The notes: generated from the sequence alone by a model not told the origin. Counted from the first letter of the stretch, positions 14,700 to 25,650 are shown. The stretch is DNA of 27,500 nt from Botryococcus braunii (GCA_002005505.1 KV908542.1:109066-136565), one strand, 5' to 3'. Program-made: numbers and translations.

Positions 14700-14741
14700 G
14701 TGTGGTGTGTGTGTGTGTGTGGTGTGTGTGTGTGTGTGTGT

Positions 14742-14789
<48 letters not shown>
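14700..14789. repeat. (TG)n microsatellite
   Basis: (GT)n with GGT interruptions at the left end. Confidence 0.93.
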
Positions 14790-14795
<6 letters not shown>

Positions 14796-14960
14796 TAAGA
14801 CTCAGAAACGTAGGCAACATTAAGTACACGATTCAGCGTCATTGAATTCTTGCTCATTTCCCGCTTTTTGTCTGAAAGTAAGATGCTGCTCTCGTCGATC
14901 TACTGCCATTTAATGGAAAGCAAGGACGGCAATACACTTAGGTAGGGCTGAGGGAAATAC

Positions 14961-15198
14961 CGAAGAAAAGGTGAAACTTATGTTAACTGCCTTTACTCCA
15001 GCTGGAGGTGTGACACCAAAGACATTGGTTGGTGTAAACACAAACCCTGGGGCCGTGTCGTTCTGCACAACGGTACTCCAGGGGGTGCCAGATGCAGATG
15101 ACACAGCAGCTATCCAGCCCGTTGGAACGGTGTAAAACGGGGACCAAGAAAATGAGAACCTACCCAGAGCATTTTTGAATTTGTAATGACAGGGAAAC
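14961..15198 (-). CDS. Core module C, C-terminal half
   Basis: The acceptor TTCTTCCCAG|G and donor TCTTCG|GTATTT bound one base plus 79 codons, phase 2 to 0. It begins FPCHYKFKNALGRFSFSW and ends KAVNISFTFSS at the conserved splice position. Joined to the previous exon, the module is 143 residues, similar to E (139 codons). It has NDT and NIS sequons. The frame stays open past the donor, but conserved position and phase set the end. Confidence 0.78.
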
Positions 15199-15651
15199 CT
15201 GGGAAGAAAGTTCCGGAATTACACTAATGCTTTGACATGTGTGCCCGGCTTGCCAGGCAATGGAGCGCAAGTCAAAACATCCCGATAAGCACGAAAAAGG
15301 AACTTGAAGATAAGGCTTAAAACTTCGACAGTAAAACTATCCAGAATTCTAAGGAAGAAGCTAGATGCGCACTTGGTGTCCCCACAAGTTGGGAGAGCAT
15401 CACCGCAGCTTAAAACTTCATGCACATGCTGGTACAGTTTCAAATGGCATTCAGGTCTTGCGCCACTAATAACACTTTTCACCAGACATACTGCAAAAGA
15501 GCTTAGCCAGCAGAAAAGATCAGCTGTGCTCTCTTTGTAGCATGCACAGAAGTTGAGCTTAAAACAAAAGCGCCTCCCAAGTGGCCTATCCCTCCGAGCC
15601 AACCCAGCCCCCTGGCCCCCCAGGAGAGGAAGAGAAAGGGACGGGGAGGGG

Positions 15652-15656
<5 letters not shown>

Positions 15657-15713
<57 letters not shown>

Positions 15714-15748
15714 GAGAGGGAGGGGGGGAGAGGGGGGAGAGGGGGGGG

Positions 15749-15831
<83 letters not shown>

Positions 15832-15832
15832 A
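15657..15832. repeat. (GA)n and purine-rich tract
   Basis: (GA)n with GGGGGAG blocks in the middle. It abuts the left end of the MITE-like element. Confidence 0.93.
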
Positions 15833-15840
15833 TATATATA

Positions 15841-16100
<260 letters not shown>

Positions 16101-16154
16101 GGGGAGGGGGGATGGGATGAGGACGAGGATGAGGAGAAAGAAATAGAGAGGAGA

Positions 16155-16228
16155 AGGAGAAGAAGAAGAAGAAGAAGAAGAAGAAGAAGAAGAAGAAGAA
16201 GAAGAAGAAGAAGAAGAAGAAGAAGAAA
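16155..16228. repeat. (GAA)n trinucleotide repeat
   Basis: About 24 tandem GAA units. In the transcript it is a (UUC)n run. Confidence 0.95.
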
Positions 16229-16935
16229 ACAAACAAACTCAAATGAGGAGGAGGGTGAGGAGAGGCTGAGAACAGAACCAGCGCCTAAAGCAAACATATG
16301 CTGCATCATTGCGACAAGTTATGGTAGATGCCTAATCTTTTCAGGATGAAATGTAAACAGGAGTGCCTGCACTTATAGGTACTCAACATTCAGCACATGA
16401 AACACGACAGGACAAGACAAGCCCCAATCCATCATGGGTGGAAGGGCTGACGTTGCCATGCCTCTGGGTGTCCTGGAGCCTCTTATAACAGATCTCCTTT
16501 GGCGCTTTCACTCTCATTATTTCGTTCCTACTGAGGACATCCAGATGTTTGTCCTTCTAAACAACGAGCAGTAAGCATTCTGAATAGAAGGGATGGGCAG
16601 GTGACACTGGTGAGGCAGACAATGCGACAGACGCAGAAAGGGTACACCAGTAAGTTAATTGGCAGGTGGGTGGTGTATAGTAAATTAGATCCATTTTAAC
16701 GGTAATCCATTCCAAAATTTCATATTTTAACCGATCAAACAAGTCCCTCACCCCATGGGAAGTTAAGAGGGTAAAACTTCGCATATCTTCAAATCAGGAC
16801 ACGTGCATATGTGTCGATTCGATTTGCAACACACCAGGACAAGTGTTTCAGATACTTAAATATAGGCATGCATAAGTCCGTATGATCAACAAGTTGGACG
16901 GAACTGACGAAAAGTGTGAGCTTCTGGGAACATGC

Positions 16936-17128
16936 CTGTAGGTCGTGCCAGCGATCGTAGTTGCAATTGGAAGAATCGTGTATAATGTACTGGCATTAAG
17001 AGCGCTCTGTAAGAGGGCCAGTCCGTTGCTCGCATCTGGAATAGCTGGAATGATTCCATAGAAGATGGAAGTACAAGGCCCAATACACACCCAGCACTGG
17101 CCGTTTACAGAGAAGTTTGAGTTCAACA
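16936..17128 (-). CDS. Core module C, N-terminal half
   Basis: The acceptor GGTGCAG|TG opens VLNSNFSVNGQCWVCIGPC, the same opening and Cys/Trp cluster as B and D. The exon is 193 nt, phase 1 to 2, ending IAGTTY-AG at a GC donor, AG|GCATGT. The next exon starts with one base and restores Arg at the joint, continuing the Y-x-x-x-x-Y-K strand seen in module D (GGYWYILAYK). Only this copy is interrupted mid-module. Confidence 0.75.
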
Positions 17129-17187
17129 CTGCACCACCGCAGTACCCCTTTCAAAGCAATCCCAAACAAGAACGTGCCATGTGATGG

Positions 17188-17214
17188 ACACACACAGACA
17201 CACACACACATACA

Positions 17215-17260
<46 letters not shown>
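17188..17260. repeat. (CA)n microsatellite
   Basis: (CA)n with short CATACATCAC interruptions at the left. Confidence 0.93.
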
Positions 17261-17576
17261 CTTTGGACTGCGCCATTCAGAGAGGAGCATGTAAGCCTCC
17301 AATCTTCCACCTGGTCAGATATGCTAGCCTACATAGCGGTGCATAGGTACCATAATAAAGGTCAAGGCATGGCCATATGGAGCAAGCGGTAAGACCTAAA
17401 AAAATTAAGCTTTTAAAAAGCCATGGCAGTCCGCACACCCTCAACTCTGTTCTTGGAGCTGATTAACCACAAGAAGAAGGGCTACGCATAGTTCCGCAAA
17501 CGCATGCGTTGGAGGAAGTCCAGCAGCGCAAGAGGCAAGTATATGCTGAGGAAAAGGGGGGGGGGGGAGGCGGTGT

Positions 17577-17638
17577 GGAATTCATTCACGGACTTCACAC
17601 ACTTCCCGGAATTCATTCACGGACGTCACACACTATCA
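17577..17638. repeat. 31-bp tandem duplication
   Basis: GGAATTCATTCACGGAC begins at 17577 and again at 17608. The downstream 400 bases show further weak ATCAGCA/TCATC repetition. Confidence 0.7.
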
Positions 17639-18154
17639 TAGTATCAGCATCGTCATTGGTTGGACGTCATCAGGAAACCCGATTGTCCATTGACAGACCA
17701 ATCAGACCCGACGATCCAGATCAGATCCAATCCAGTCAGGTCAGCTTGGGGCTGGCAATCATCAGCGAATTCAAACTCTTTACTATCAGCATTGGGGTGG
17801 TAGTCATCGGAAGATCAATTGTCCATTCATTGCAGATTGATGCTGGAGTTTATCAGCAGACTCAATTATTACACACCATAATTTCATCAGCATCAGACTC
17901 AGCTAGAATCCCGTCTAGAATTTCAAAGCCTATCAGATTAGGGCTAATAGTCACCAGCAGGCCTCCATCGCTAATTGTTCCCACGTTTGGGCTACAAATC
18001 GTTACATGCTCGGTTTCTAAATCGATGGTGCAAAAAAGTAACAGCAAGTATCAGTGCAAAGGTCTAACAGCAAAGGACAGTGCACTGCAGCACATGTGTG
18101 ACAACACCTATGACGAGCCATCCAAAAACATGGATTAATCTTATCGGGCCTTGC

Positions 18155-18200
18155 CTGAGCAGGCAGGTGGTGGCGGAGGAGCCACTTGGAGCACCTTGAG
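18155..18200 (-). CDS. Pro-rich linker exon before module C (46 nt, GC donor)
   Basis: The acceptor CTTGTTTGCAG|CTC opens 15 codons, LKVLQVAPPPPPACS, plus one base, phase 0 to 1. The only donor that fits is G|GCAAGG, a GC-AG intron site close to the usual GC-donor consensus. The Pro run followed by Cys just before the phase-1 junction matches the other linkers. The spliced product reads ...PPACS-VLNSNF. Confidence 0.62.
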
Positions 18201-18297
18201 CTGCAAACAAGAGTTCGATTTTTAGAAGCAGAGTCAGCTTCTCACATAGAGAACCAAGCAAAAGGCAGTGGGAGACCTCTCCCCACCCGAGTTTGGG

Positions 18298-18322
18298 CTT
18301 AGGTTCTACGGTAGAACCTAAG
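18298..18322. repeat. Short perfect hairpin
   Basis: CTTAGGTTCTAC, one spacer base, then GTAGAACCTAAG. A further CTACCTAAG follows nearby. Confidence 0.8.
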
Positions 18323-18679
18323 GTCTTCTACCTAAGCAAACATTAGGTGCCAAAAACTGACTGACTTTCATCACCTTGACGCTGCCACACCATACATTGA
18401 AAAGCATCAAGCAAATCAAATAACATCCTTAGTGTGTTAGAGCACACCCAGATTTTACACGCTAGCAAGGCAAAGCAGCGGTAATGTCTGATGGCATTGC
18501 AACAGCGCTCATCTTGATCAGCACTTCTAACCAAGAAGGCAGGAGGGGGGGGGGTGATCATTGAACGAGGCACTAACATGTAAAGTCTAAGAAGGGCAGA
18601 GCCACAGGGGGTATGAGCCAATGGTGTTATAGACCCTAAAAATCCATGGACCAAGGAAATAGGGGACAGGCAGCAGGTT

Positions 18680-18688
18680 GTGTGCGTG

Positions 18689-18745
<57 letters not shown>
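18680..18745. repeat. (TG)n microsatellite
   Basis: (TG)n with TGCG variants at both ends. Confidence 0.93.
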
Positions 18746-18748
<3 letters not shown>

Positions 18749-19184
18749 ATGGCAAATACTAGTAACACTGCAAAGAAGGGGCTGAGCAGGGGATGGTGTC
18801 TTGGTACAATTTGGGGCAGGGCCCGAGAGGTGGTACCAGACTAGAGCTTGCCTGAGCTCTACGACATCTCAGAAGTGTGTGGTCACTTCACGAAGGCAGA
18901 GAATCAAGCAGAACTATGATGGGCTCCGGCTAGGGTGATAAGCATAGCCATTACAGAACCGGGGAAGAGGGAGGGGGGGGGGTGGGGGGCAGGGAGTCTC
19001 ATGCCAATACTGTAGTGTTTGTTATATTTTTACTTTGCTGCACTTTTGCAAGTTGTGGGTTTTGCGTGTTTTGGTTTGATGGTAAGGCGGTTGACATGCA
19101 TTCCGGCTTTACGCATTATCATAAAGGCCCCGAAGGCCGAGCTTTAGGCTACTCCAGATAAAGAATTACTTGGGGCTGTGTTAC

Positions 19185-19220
19185 CTGAATTGAACTAACT
19201 GTCCAGGCGCTATAAGTCGT
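19185..19220 (-). CDS. Mini-exon closing module B (36 nt)
   Basis: The acceptor TTTGCAG|ACG and donor TTCAG|GTAACA bound 12 codons, TTYSAWTVSSIQ, phase 0-0. It sits between the module B exon and the next linker, the place such mini-exons occupy in all five copies. It ends in I-Q like the mini-exons of C and E, which end V-Q. Confidence 0.6.
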
Positions 19221-19440
19221 CTGCAAACACCAGAGAAGGTTTGTTAAAAGCCAGTCAAGAGAAGAGTTGCCTGATGGTATAATACAAAGGAGAGGAATCA
19301 CAGAACCGAACTGTATAATGATCAGGGGTGCAAGGGTAACAGAATGGACCACCCTGCGAAGGACGACCAATATCTGATGAGATTCAAGACCCCATTCTTA
19401 TACAATCCAAAGCATTTTCGTTCTGTAGACATTTACAAAG

Positions 19441-19496
<56 letters not shown>

Positions 19497-19506
19497 AAAA
19501 AAAAAA
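19441..19506. repeat. Poly(A) tract
   Basis: More than 50 consecutive A, then C and two further A runs. It could be the tail of an inserted retroposon on the plus strand, but I see no body or flanking target duplication. Confidence 0.93.
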
Positions 19507-19673
19507 CAATGAAGAGGGACTGCTGATAATGCCATTCGAATGCCACTACAACTTCCCGTTGCCAATGAGAAGTGGGGAAAAGAAAACAATCTACAAGAAT
19601 GCCCTAGCAAAACCAAGTATGATCGATCAAATAGCTTTCTCCTGCCAACTCATGGACAGCACATGCGTGCGCA

Positions 19674-19904
19674 TGTGCACACACACACACACACACACAC
19701 ATGCACACACACACACACACACACATGCACACACCCACATGTATGCCCGCACGCACACACACATACACTAGTATGTACTTGCATACTCACAGACAAAAAC
19801 ACACGCATGCATGCACCCCCCCCAAAACACACACGCACACACATGCACGCACGCACACATACACGCACGCACGCACGCACATGCATACACACACACACAC
19901 ACAC

Positions 19905-19959
<55 letters not shown>
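19674..19959. repeat. Complex (CA)n tract
   Basis: Blocks of (CA)n separated by ATGCACAC, ACGCACGC and GCGCGCGC variants over nearly 300 bases. Confidence 0.93.
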
Positions 19960-19962
<3 letters not shown>

Positions 19963-20118
19963 TCCCGCGCACAGTCTTAAGAATAGGAGATCAAATTGTA
20001 TAACGCTCTTATCAATACATTATTATTATGCTCGTTATTTGCACCTGTGCTTTTGAATCTCATAGTTATGCCAGCACACGCTCTTTCTTGAGGTAAGCTG
20101 CTGGGCAAGGGGCAGCAC

Positions 20119-20492
20119 CTGCCCGAATTGGAAGGTGAGGGTGATCTGGGAGCTGCTGGCCGCTGTTGTGAAGTTGAACACCCGCGGTGTGGCGGAGAAG
20201 TTGCCCATGTTCGACAAGCTCTCCAAAGTAATCGAGGTCGTCCCCGTCCTCACAATGGTTTTCCACAAGCCAGATGCTTTGAAAGCGGCATTATTGGTGG
20301 ACAAGACGTACGACAGGTTGTACGACAGCGAGTACCTTGTGGAGGGAACTGCCGGAATACTTGCTGACAGGTTTCCAGCACCTCCGCTTGTCTTGACGAG
20401 TGCGCTCTTGTTGCCGTATACACAAAGCGGACGGGTGCCCCCGACACACGTCCAGCATGGGCTCGGGCGCACAAAGTTTCCATCCAGCACAG
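20119..20492 (-). CDS. Core module B (single exon, about 125 aa)
   Basis: The acceptor CCTGCAG|CT and donor GGGCAG|GTGCTG give a phase 1 to 0 exon of 374 nt. The module opens VLDGNFVRPSPCWTCVGG, continues with RYSLSYNLSY in the middle, and ends SSQITLTFQF. Opening, Cys/Trp cluster, central Y-x-L-S-Y strand and closing strand match modules C, D and E. It has four N-glycosylation sequons (two NLS, one NFS, one NFT). It is expected to be extracellular. A stronger-looking GTAAGC donor exists here only on the opposite strand and is not used. Confidence 0.82.
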
Positions 20493-20519
20493 CTGCAGGC
20501 CCGCCATGTGGCAGAACTT

Positions 20520-21323
20520 GAGTGAGAAACCCAGAGAAAGTCGGAGGTAACAGTCCGTTGGAAGAGCCCAGTCTAGCTTTTTAAGAGTTCCTAGTTCCTA
20601 CAAGTGGGAACAGGGATGATTGGATGACCATTCAGACAGGCCATGTTGGAGTGGTGAAAGAACCTCGCATCCACAGCTTGAATCTCAGTGTGCGTAGCCA
20701 TAAGCAGAATACTAAATGCCGGGCAACAGTACACAAGGCCCATGCTACCATCTTGCAAAAAATGAACCATCGTGCAAGAAATATGAAGGGATGTGCCTTT
20801 ACAGCTGGTACTGCAGGAAGATCCGCCAAATTTCGGCAACAGCCCAGGGCAGTCACAGTGACCAACATCCCCATCGGACGCGCCACTGCAGGAGAAACTC
20901 AGAGGTGAAGCGCAAGGACATGCACACAAGGTTAAGGAAAATGGAATATGAAAGGACCTGAAGAGAGGAACAAGCATGTTTTCCGGACTCGGCGAGTGGC
21001 CAAGAAGCATTTCACATGCCCCTTACACCACATTTAATGGCAAACCACTCCATCTTCTTAACCCTAGGTCACTTGGACTAACATCCGCGCCCCCCCCTCT
21101 CGTCCCCCCCTTCTCTCTCCGCCCCCCCCCCCTCTCTCTTGCGGGGGAATGGGGAGGGATTGGGAGGAAGGGGAGGCAGGGACAAAAGGAGCAAAGGAGG
21201 GGGTGTAGGTGCCAGAGACACTCTGCTTCAACCTAGTACCAGACTGACCATTGCAAAGGGAAGGAGCATGCTTCCCAAACCCATCATTGGCTGTCACATC
21301 AACGTTGAAAGAACAGTAAATAC
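20520..21323. other. Intron between SPPPP linker and module B
   Basis: No firmly supported exon. A strong acceptor-like CTCCTGCAG|TGG occurs on the minus strand near 20890, opening a Cys-rich reading GHCDCPGLLPKFGGSSC. Its phase does not fit between the linker and module B, so it is not called. C-rich runs lie at 21090-21130. Confidence 0.4.
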
Positions 21324-21586
21324 CAGGGCAGTTGGGAGGAGGCGGTGACGGAGGCCTTGGCGGAGGAGGGGGGGAGGGTGGAGGAGGTGGAGTAGGTGGC
21401 GGAGGTGGACGAGGTGGAGGAGATGGCGGAGGTGGACGAAGTGGAGGAGATGGCGGAGGAGGGCGGGGAGATGGCGGTGGAGGACGGCGAGGTGGAGGGC
21501 GGGGAGATGGCGGAGGAGGGCGGGGAGATGGCGGAGGAGGGCGGCGAGCTGGAGGAGGAGAGGGCCTTTGAACTCCTTGCGGTAAC
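21324..21586 (-). CDS. Long serine-polyproline (SPPPP) linker exon
   Basis: The acceptor GCTTTGCAG|G and donor CCCTG|GTATTT enclose 87 codons plus three joining bases split 1+2 at the ends, phase 2 to 1. After LPQGVQRPSPPPARR comes a near-continuous run of PPPPSPRPPP, PPPPPT and SPPPPPRPP units, ending PPPPNCP. In green algae and plants such tracts are hydroxylated and O-glycosylated and form stiff polyproline-II rods in wall and matrix proteins. The terminal Cys one or two residues before the phase-1 junction recurs in the linkers before C, D and E. The open frame continues past the donor, but the phase-1 splice joins module B exactly. Confidence 0.75.
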
Positions 21587-21845
21587 CTGCAAAGCGTTAT
21601 CACGGTAGGACCTCTGTGTCATATATCAGGAGTATGTGGTAGGTTTCAAACATCGCACCCTGTTTTGAATGCTCAGGAACTCATTCCGTGGGTTTCAATA
21701 CACTAGGTGATGGCCAAGGCCTGACCATTGAATTTGAGGAAGTGTAGGTGAACTCCCCTTTTGCGGAATGCAATAATGAGATGAAGATTGAGGCCTGGAT
21801 ACTGAATTCCATGACAGTCCATGCCTAAGGTACTTCCAAGCAAAC

Positions 21846-22047
<202 letters not shown>

Positions 22048-22132
22048 CACTCACCATATCTGTCCCTCACGGTCAACATCCCCTTTACCATTTGTGCCTT
22101 ACCCAAACCCCGGGCCACACATGTGCACGCAC

Positions 22133-22145
22133 ACACGCGCGCGCA

Positions 22146-22191
<46 letters not shown>

Positions 22192-22192
22192 G

Positions 22193-22224
<32 letters not shown>
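22133..22224. repeat. (CA)n microsatellite
   Basis: GCGCGCAGAC, then (AC)n with a CGACGC interruption near 22191. Confidence 0.93.
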
Positions 22225-22228
<4 letters not shown>

Positions 22229-22973
22229 ACGTGGTTGTGATCTCACAACGTATTATATGCACTTTGGCATTGATAATGAGCAACTTTACAGCGTTGCCGC
22301 AGGTTTCCGCAACACTTAGTGCTAATCTCGTCTCTCCCCGCTGTGGTTTCCCTCGTCTTTCCCTGCCTCAATCTTTTCCCTCTCTCTTCCCCATATCTGC
22401 GCCAATAAAATCTCTTGCCCGCTGCCAATGCAACCCTCTTTCCACAGAGTTCATGCAGGCTGCGTCATTGTTTTTGAACACTGGTGCAAACTAAGATTCG
22501 CATCCTGTTGGTTTGTACGGGGGTACTGATGTACAAAAGCTTGTAGCTTGCACACAACACTCTCCTTAACCTCTTGCGTCAGTATGCCCATGTCACATGG
22601 AAGGGGAAACTTGGAATGTCTCCCTTAGTAGTCAGCAAAGCTTTATCTTTGTCCCCCAAAAAAGAACACTTCCAGAGCTACGAACAGTCCACTCACGCCT
22701 TTCAAGAAAAGCTGTGCTTTAACTGGCACATACCCTTCGGATGCAACCCTTCATGATAGCAGTACACATCTTTTCTCATATGTGGACGCATATATGTCTT
22801 CAATCTTTCCAAAGACGCTTGGAGGATGCAGCTTGGACTACTAACATACATGTCAGTCATAGCCAATCTACATGCATGGGATGGAGCAACCCCACAAAGG
22901 TCATAACAAATCCAAATGTAGCACGGTCTGCCTGATTAAGACAACAGAAAGCCTCGGTGGAGAGAGGTTGTAC
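22225..22973. other. Intron sequence with nothing else supported
   Basis: Only short open frames in unlikely composition. No RNA gene or clear repeat seen. Confidence 0.45.
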
Positions 22974-23101
22974 CTTTTAAGGAGCTGGGCCTCAAGAACA
23001 TCTGGATCTTGCCCAACAATTTTGAGGTATTCAGTTAAGGACATGCTCGATCTTAATGTTCGAAGCTCAAACTCTTGAACTTCACCTGATATGCCAAATA
23101 T
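22974..23101 (-). CDS. Exon for a distinct short alpha/beta-like module between A and B
   Basis: The acceptor TTTTCTGGACAG|ATA and a strong donor AAAAG|GTACAA enclose 42 codons plus two bases, phase 0 to 2. The reading contains EVQEFELRTL, likely a beta strand, then MSLTEYLKIVGQDPDVL, likely a helix. It splices in phase to the SPPPP exon as LLK-R-LPQGVQ. It lacks the Cys/Trp cluster of the repeated core, so it is a different domain. Strand-helix units of this size precede polyproline linkers in some algal matrix proteins, but I cannot name the family. An upstream acceptor (GCTCAG|ATG at about 23122) is also in phase and would add seven codons. Confidence 0.6.
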
Positions 23102-23184
23102 CTGTCCAGAAAACCAGTCTTTCAACATCTGAGCATTTTCAACAGGAGGCCTCATGGGGTGTGTCCATTGTGTGGGGGGTCTAC

Positions 23185-23239
23185 CTTGGGGTTGGAATCT
23201 GGTACGACAGCATCAGCAGCATTCTTGACGGGAGGATGC
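23185..23239 (-). CDS. Short exon HPPVKN... (55 nt) leading into the non-repeated module
   Basis: The acceptor GTTTGCAG|G and donor CCCAAG|GTAGAC bound one base plus 18 codons (HPPVKNAADAVVPDSNPK), phase 2 to 0. The phase fits the exon before and the exon after. One other frame is open across it, so the frame rests on phase consistency and on continuing the PPGPPQ|GHPP linker. No family is recognised. Confidence 0.45.
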
Positions 23240-24141
23240 CTGCAAACGCGTTGGGAACTTGTCAGGTGCCAGACAACGGCCCAAAGGGAATCAAAGGTTT
23301 AACAATCGCGGCTTGAAGGGACCTGGCTAATATCACCCTTCTGTGAACGATGCTTTCATCATTGACATTCTGATAATTCTCCGAAATTGTGGACCAAATC
23401 CTATCTGCAGACCAACCTGTAAGGCTGGTTCCTGTTTCTGACACTGAATTACGGTCACCTGCAAGGTTGACATGTTATTATCAAACTGGGGCTGGTGGGA
23501 GGTAGAGGACACATTTCTTCTGGACAACACTGACGCAATCCTGATATGCCTGCAGCTGCACCGCCGAAGTCTGTTCCGAAACAGGTATCGAGGCAACCTG
23601 ATTGTCCAGCTACTGGGCTCATAGATGTTACTCCTTCTGAGCACGTCCGAATCGGTGTTATTGAAGCAGGATAGGCCATGTCGTCCATAGCACGAATCCC
23701 CAACACATTAGAAAATACCTGCACAGAATGAGAAATGGGTAAGGATAGAACACAATAAATGTCAGACTTAAGTGCATTTAGTTCAACTCACCATTATGGA
23801 GAGTGCAATTAACTTCCTTGCGCCGTAAGACTTCATCCGGGAAACTGGGTCCAGCCCTGATCTCACAAAATTACCACCTCAGAAAGTCCTAGGAAAGGTG
23901 AAATTAGGCTTCAGCAGTCGAATTCGCAAAGACGGCTTAAGCGAAGAGCTAGGGCGCTAAAGTGCTTCGGTTTCGAACCACCACAGGGGTACAGCAAGGC
24001 CCCTTAAGAACACCACTGTACTTGTCCAACCTCCATTAAAATAATGTAATGATGCGATCACAACTGTCACAAGGGCACAACGCGAACGCACTGGTGCTGG
24101 CGTCCCACATCGCCGTCTCCTTGAGCTGTCCCAGTGTTCAC

Positions 24142-24179
24142 CCCTGCGGAGGTCCAGGTGGGAAGATATCTACTTCAAA
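24142..24179 (-). CDS. Pro-rich linker exon after module A (38 nt)
   Basis: The acceptor AAAGGCAG|TTT opens 12 codons, FEVDIFPPGPPQ, plus two bases before GG|GTGAAC, so it goes from phase 0 to 2. It begins with a hydrophobic residue and then short Pro runs, like the other linkers. It lacks the usual terminal Cys and leads into a different module. The exon is small and the call rests on splice signals, composition and phase fit only. Confidence 0.45.
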
Positions 24180-24920
24180 CTGCCTTTAAGAAACATCTCT
24201 CACTCCCAACAATCCGAATGTGTGGTATACTCGGAAATGAACTGGTGCAAAACCGACATTGCGATTGACATTGACAGCTACATTTAAACGACTCCAGCGC
24301 GAAGTGGCCAGTGTGCAAGTACTGCGGCCTCTACAGCCATTGGTTCATTCGATCTCCACAGAGACTCAATGAAGTCACACTCATTACTAATGCACGTTCA
24401 ATGCGGTCTCTTCGTAATCGCGATTACTCATTTTCATCAAGCAATTACGAATGCCAAGTCAAGCAAACATGCTCTTTTCTTCCTTCTAGCAAGGACGCAC
24501 GGAAGGGAAGTTAGCATGACACATCGAGACAAGTGGCCACAGTTTCATGGGGTTACATGGCCCTTAATATGCGAAGTTGGCGCAGGCCTTTACATTGAGA
24601 ACCACAACTGTCCACAACTTCGTAGTATTTCTCTGATGTTTCCTTCCTTCGAAGGAATTCCTTCTCTACAGATCTGTAATCTCCTTACAGGTCTGTACTT
24701 ACAAGAGGGTGCTTTTCAGATGCTGGGAAGGACGAAACCATCACTGGAGGTGCATCCGAAATACCAGAAGCTCCCTTAAGGCATATTCACTTATGGACTC
24801 AACGCATAATGGCTGTGGAAACATGGGGAAATCAAATCTGGTGTACATGATGTAAGGTTCACGTTTGCAAGAATTAGATGCAGTGATGCCGGAGCTTCTA
24901 CAAATAAGTCCTTCGAAAGG

Positions 24921-25163
24921 GGAGGGACTGGTCACTGGCAGTGACTCACTGCATGTCTTAGGAGTGTGCATGCTGTGTCACAGGTGTAATCCTCTGTTGT
25001 AAAGCACGTTGAGGGGTGAAGAGCTCATCTAAGCCCACTTTGCATACATTGTGTGTGTTGTGCAACATGCATCAAGATACATAGTGAGTGTAAGTAGGCA
25101 TGTACTTGCAAGTACATGCCTGTAACGCCTGCAAGTGCATACCCGGGGTTCTTTCTTATCACA
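24921..25163 (+). repeat. Dispersed repeat, copy 2
   Basis: Partner of 931-1163. The 26-bp palindrome is intact at 25096-25121, and the last shared block is ACCCGGGGTTCTTT. It lies in the intron between the module A mini-exon and the following linker. Confidence 0.85.
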
Positions 25164-25269
25164 ATTGTTACAGTGATATTTTCCTCCTTGACATAAAGCA
25201 ATAGATGGATCTAGATCTATATCTGAGACCGAAACGAAGCATGTATACATATTATGCCGGTGGTACCAT

Positions 25270-25620
25270 ATCACTGCGGAAAATCCCGGTGCTGAATCGA
25301 GTCGAATAGCGCAGGATCGAATCGAATCGAGTCGGAAGAAAATTCTGCGCGACTCCCGACTCGGAGTCCCGAGCGCTAAATGTTCGTCGACGCTACTCTT
25401 ACGAAATGTTTTCGTCGAAAACATGGCGGAATCCGACGCGATTCGGACGCGGTCATACGGTTCGTGAACAATGGTTTATCGGAATCGCGTGTGATTCGCG
25501 TTGAAGAAGAAGACTATGACAGTCCACCGGATAGGGCTACCCAACTTTTCTCAAGGCCCGGATTGAATATCGTCCGAAAACGCCCAAATTGTCGGACAAC
25601 CTTTAGACACTAGCCAGACC
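25270..25620. other. CpG-rich patch
   Basis: CG dinucleotides are far denser here than in flanking sequence, with GAATCGAGTCGAATCG-type tandem words at 25290-25335. A 77-codon plus-strand frame (25380-25613) reads sensibly in places (ESRVIRVEEEDYDSPPD), but no domain is recognised and no neighbouring exon was found. It could be a promoter island or a fragment of another element. Confidence 0.45.
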
Positions 25621-25650
25621 TGATCTGGCCACCTGGCCAGACCTGATCTG
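25613..25650. repeat. 23-bp tandem duplication
   Basis: GCCAGACCTGATCTG occurs at 25613 and 25636. Confidence 0.8.

Noticed and set aside
17509..18138. 209-codon plus-strand open frame
   Set aside because: It lies antisense between two exons of the minus-strand gene and consists partly of degenerate ATCAG/TCATC repetition. No domain or splice context supports it.
20090..20104. Strong plus-strand donor-like CTTGAG|GTAAGC
   Set aside because: It lies next to minus-strand module B, and no plus-strand exon ends there. Taken as chance.
21332..21571. Gly-rich plus-strand frames opposite the SPPPP exon
   Set aside because: They are the reverse complement of the Pro-rich coding exon. The minus-strand reading has matching splice sites and phase.
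23960..23985. Possible tRNA B box (GGTTCGAAACC on the minus strand)
   Set aside because: No matching A box, acceptor stem or cloverleaf could be drawn around it.
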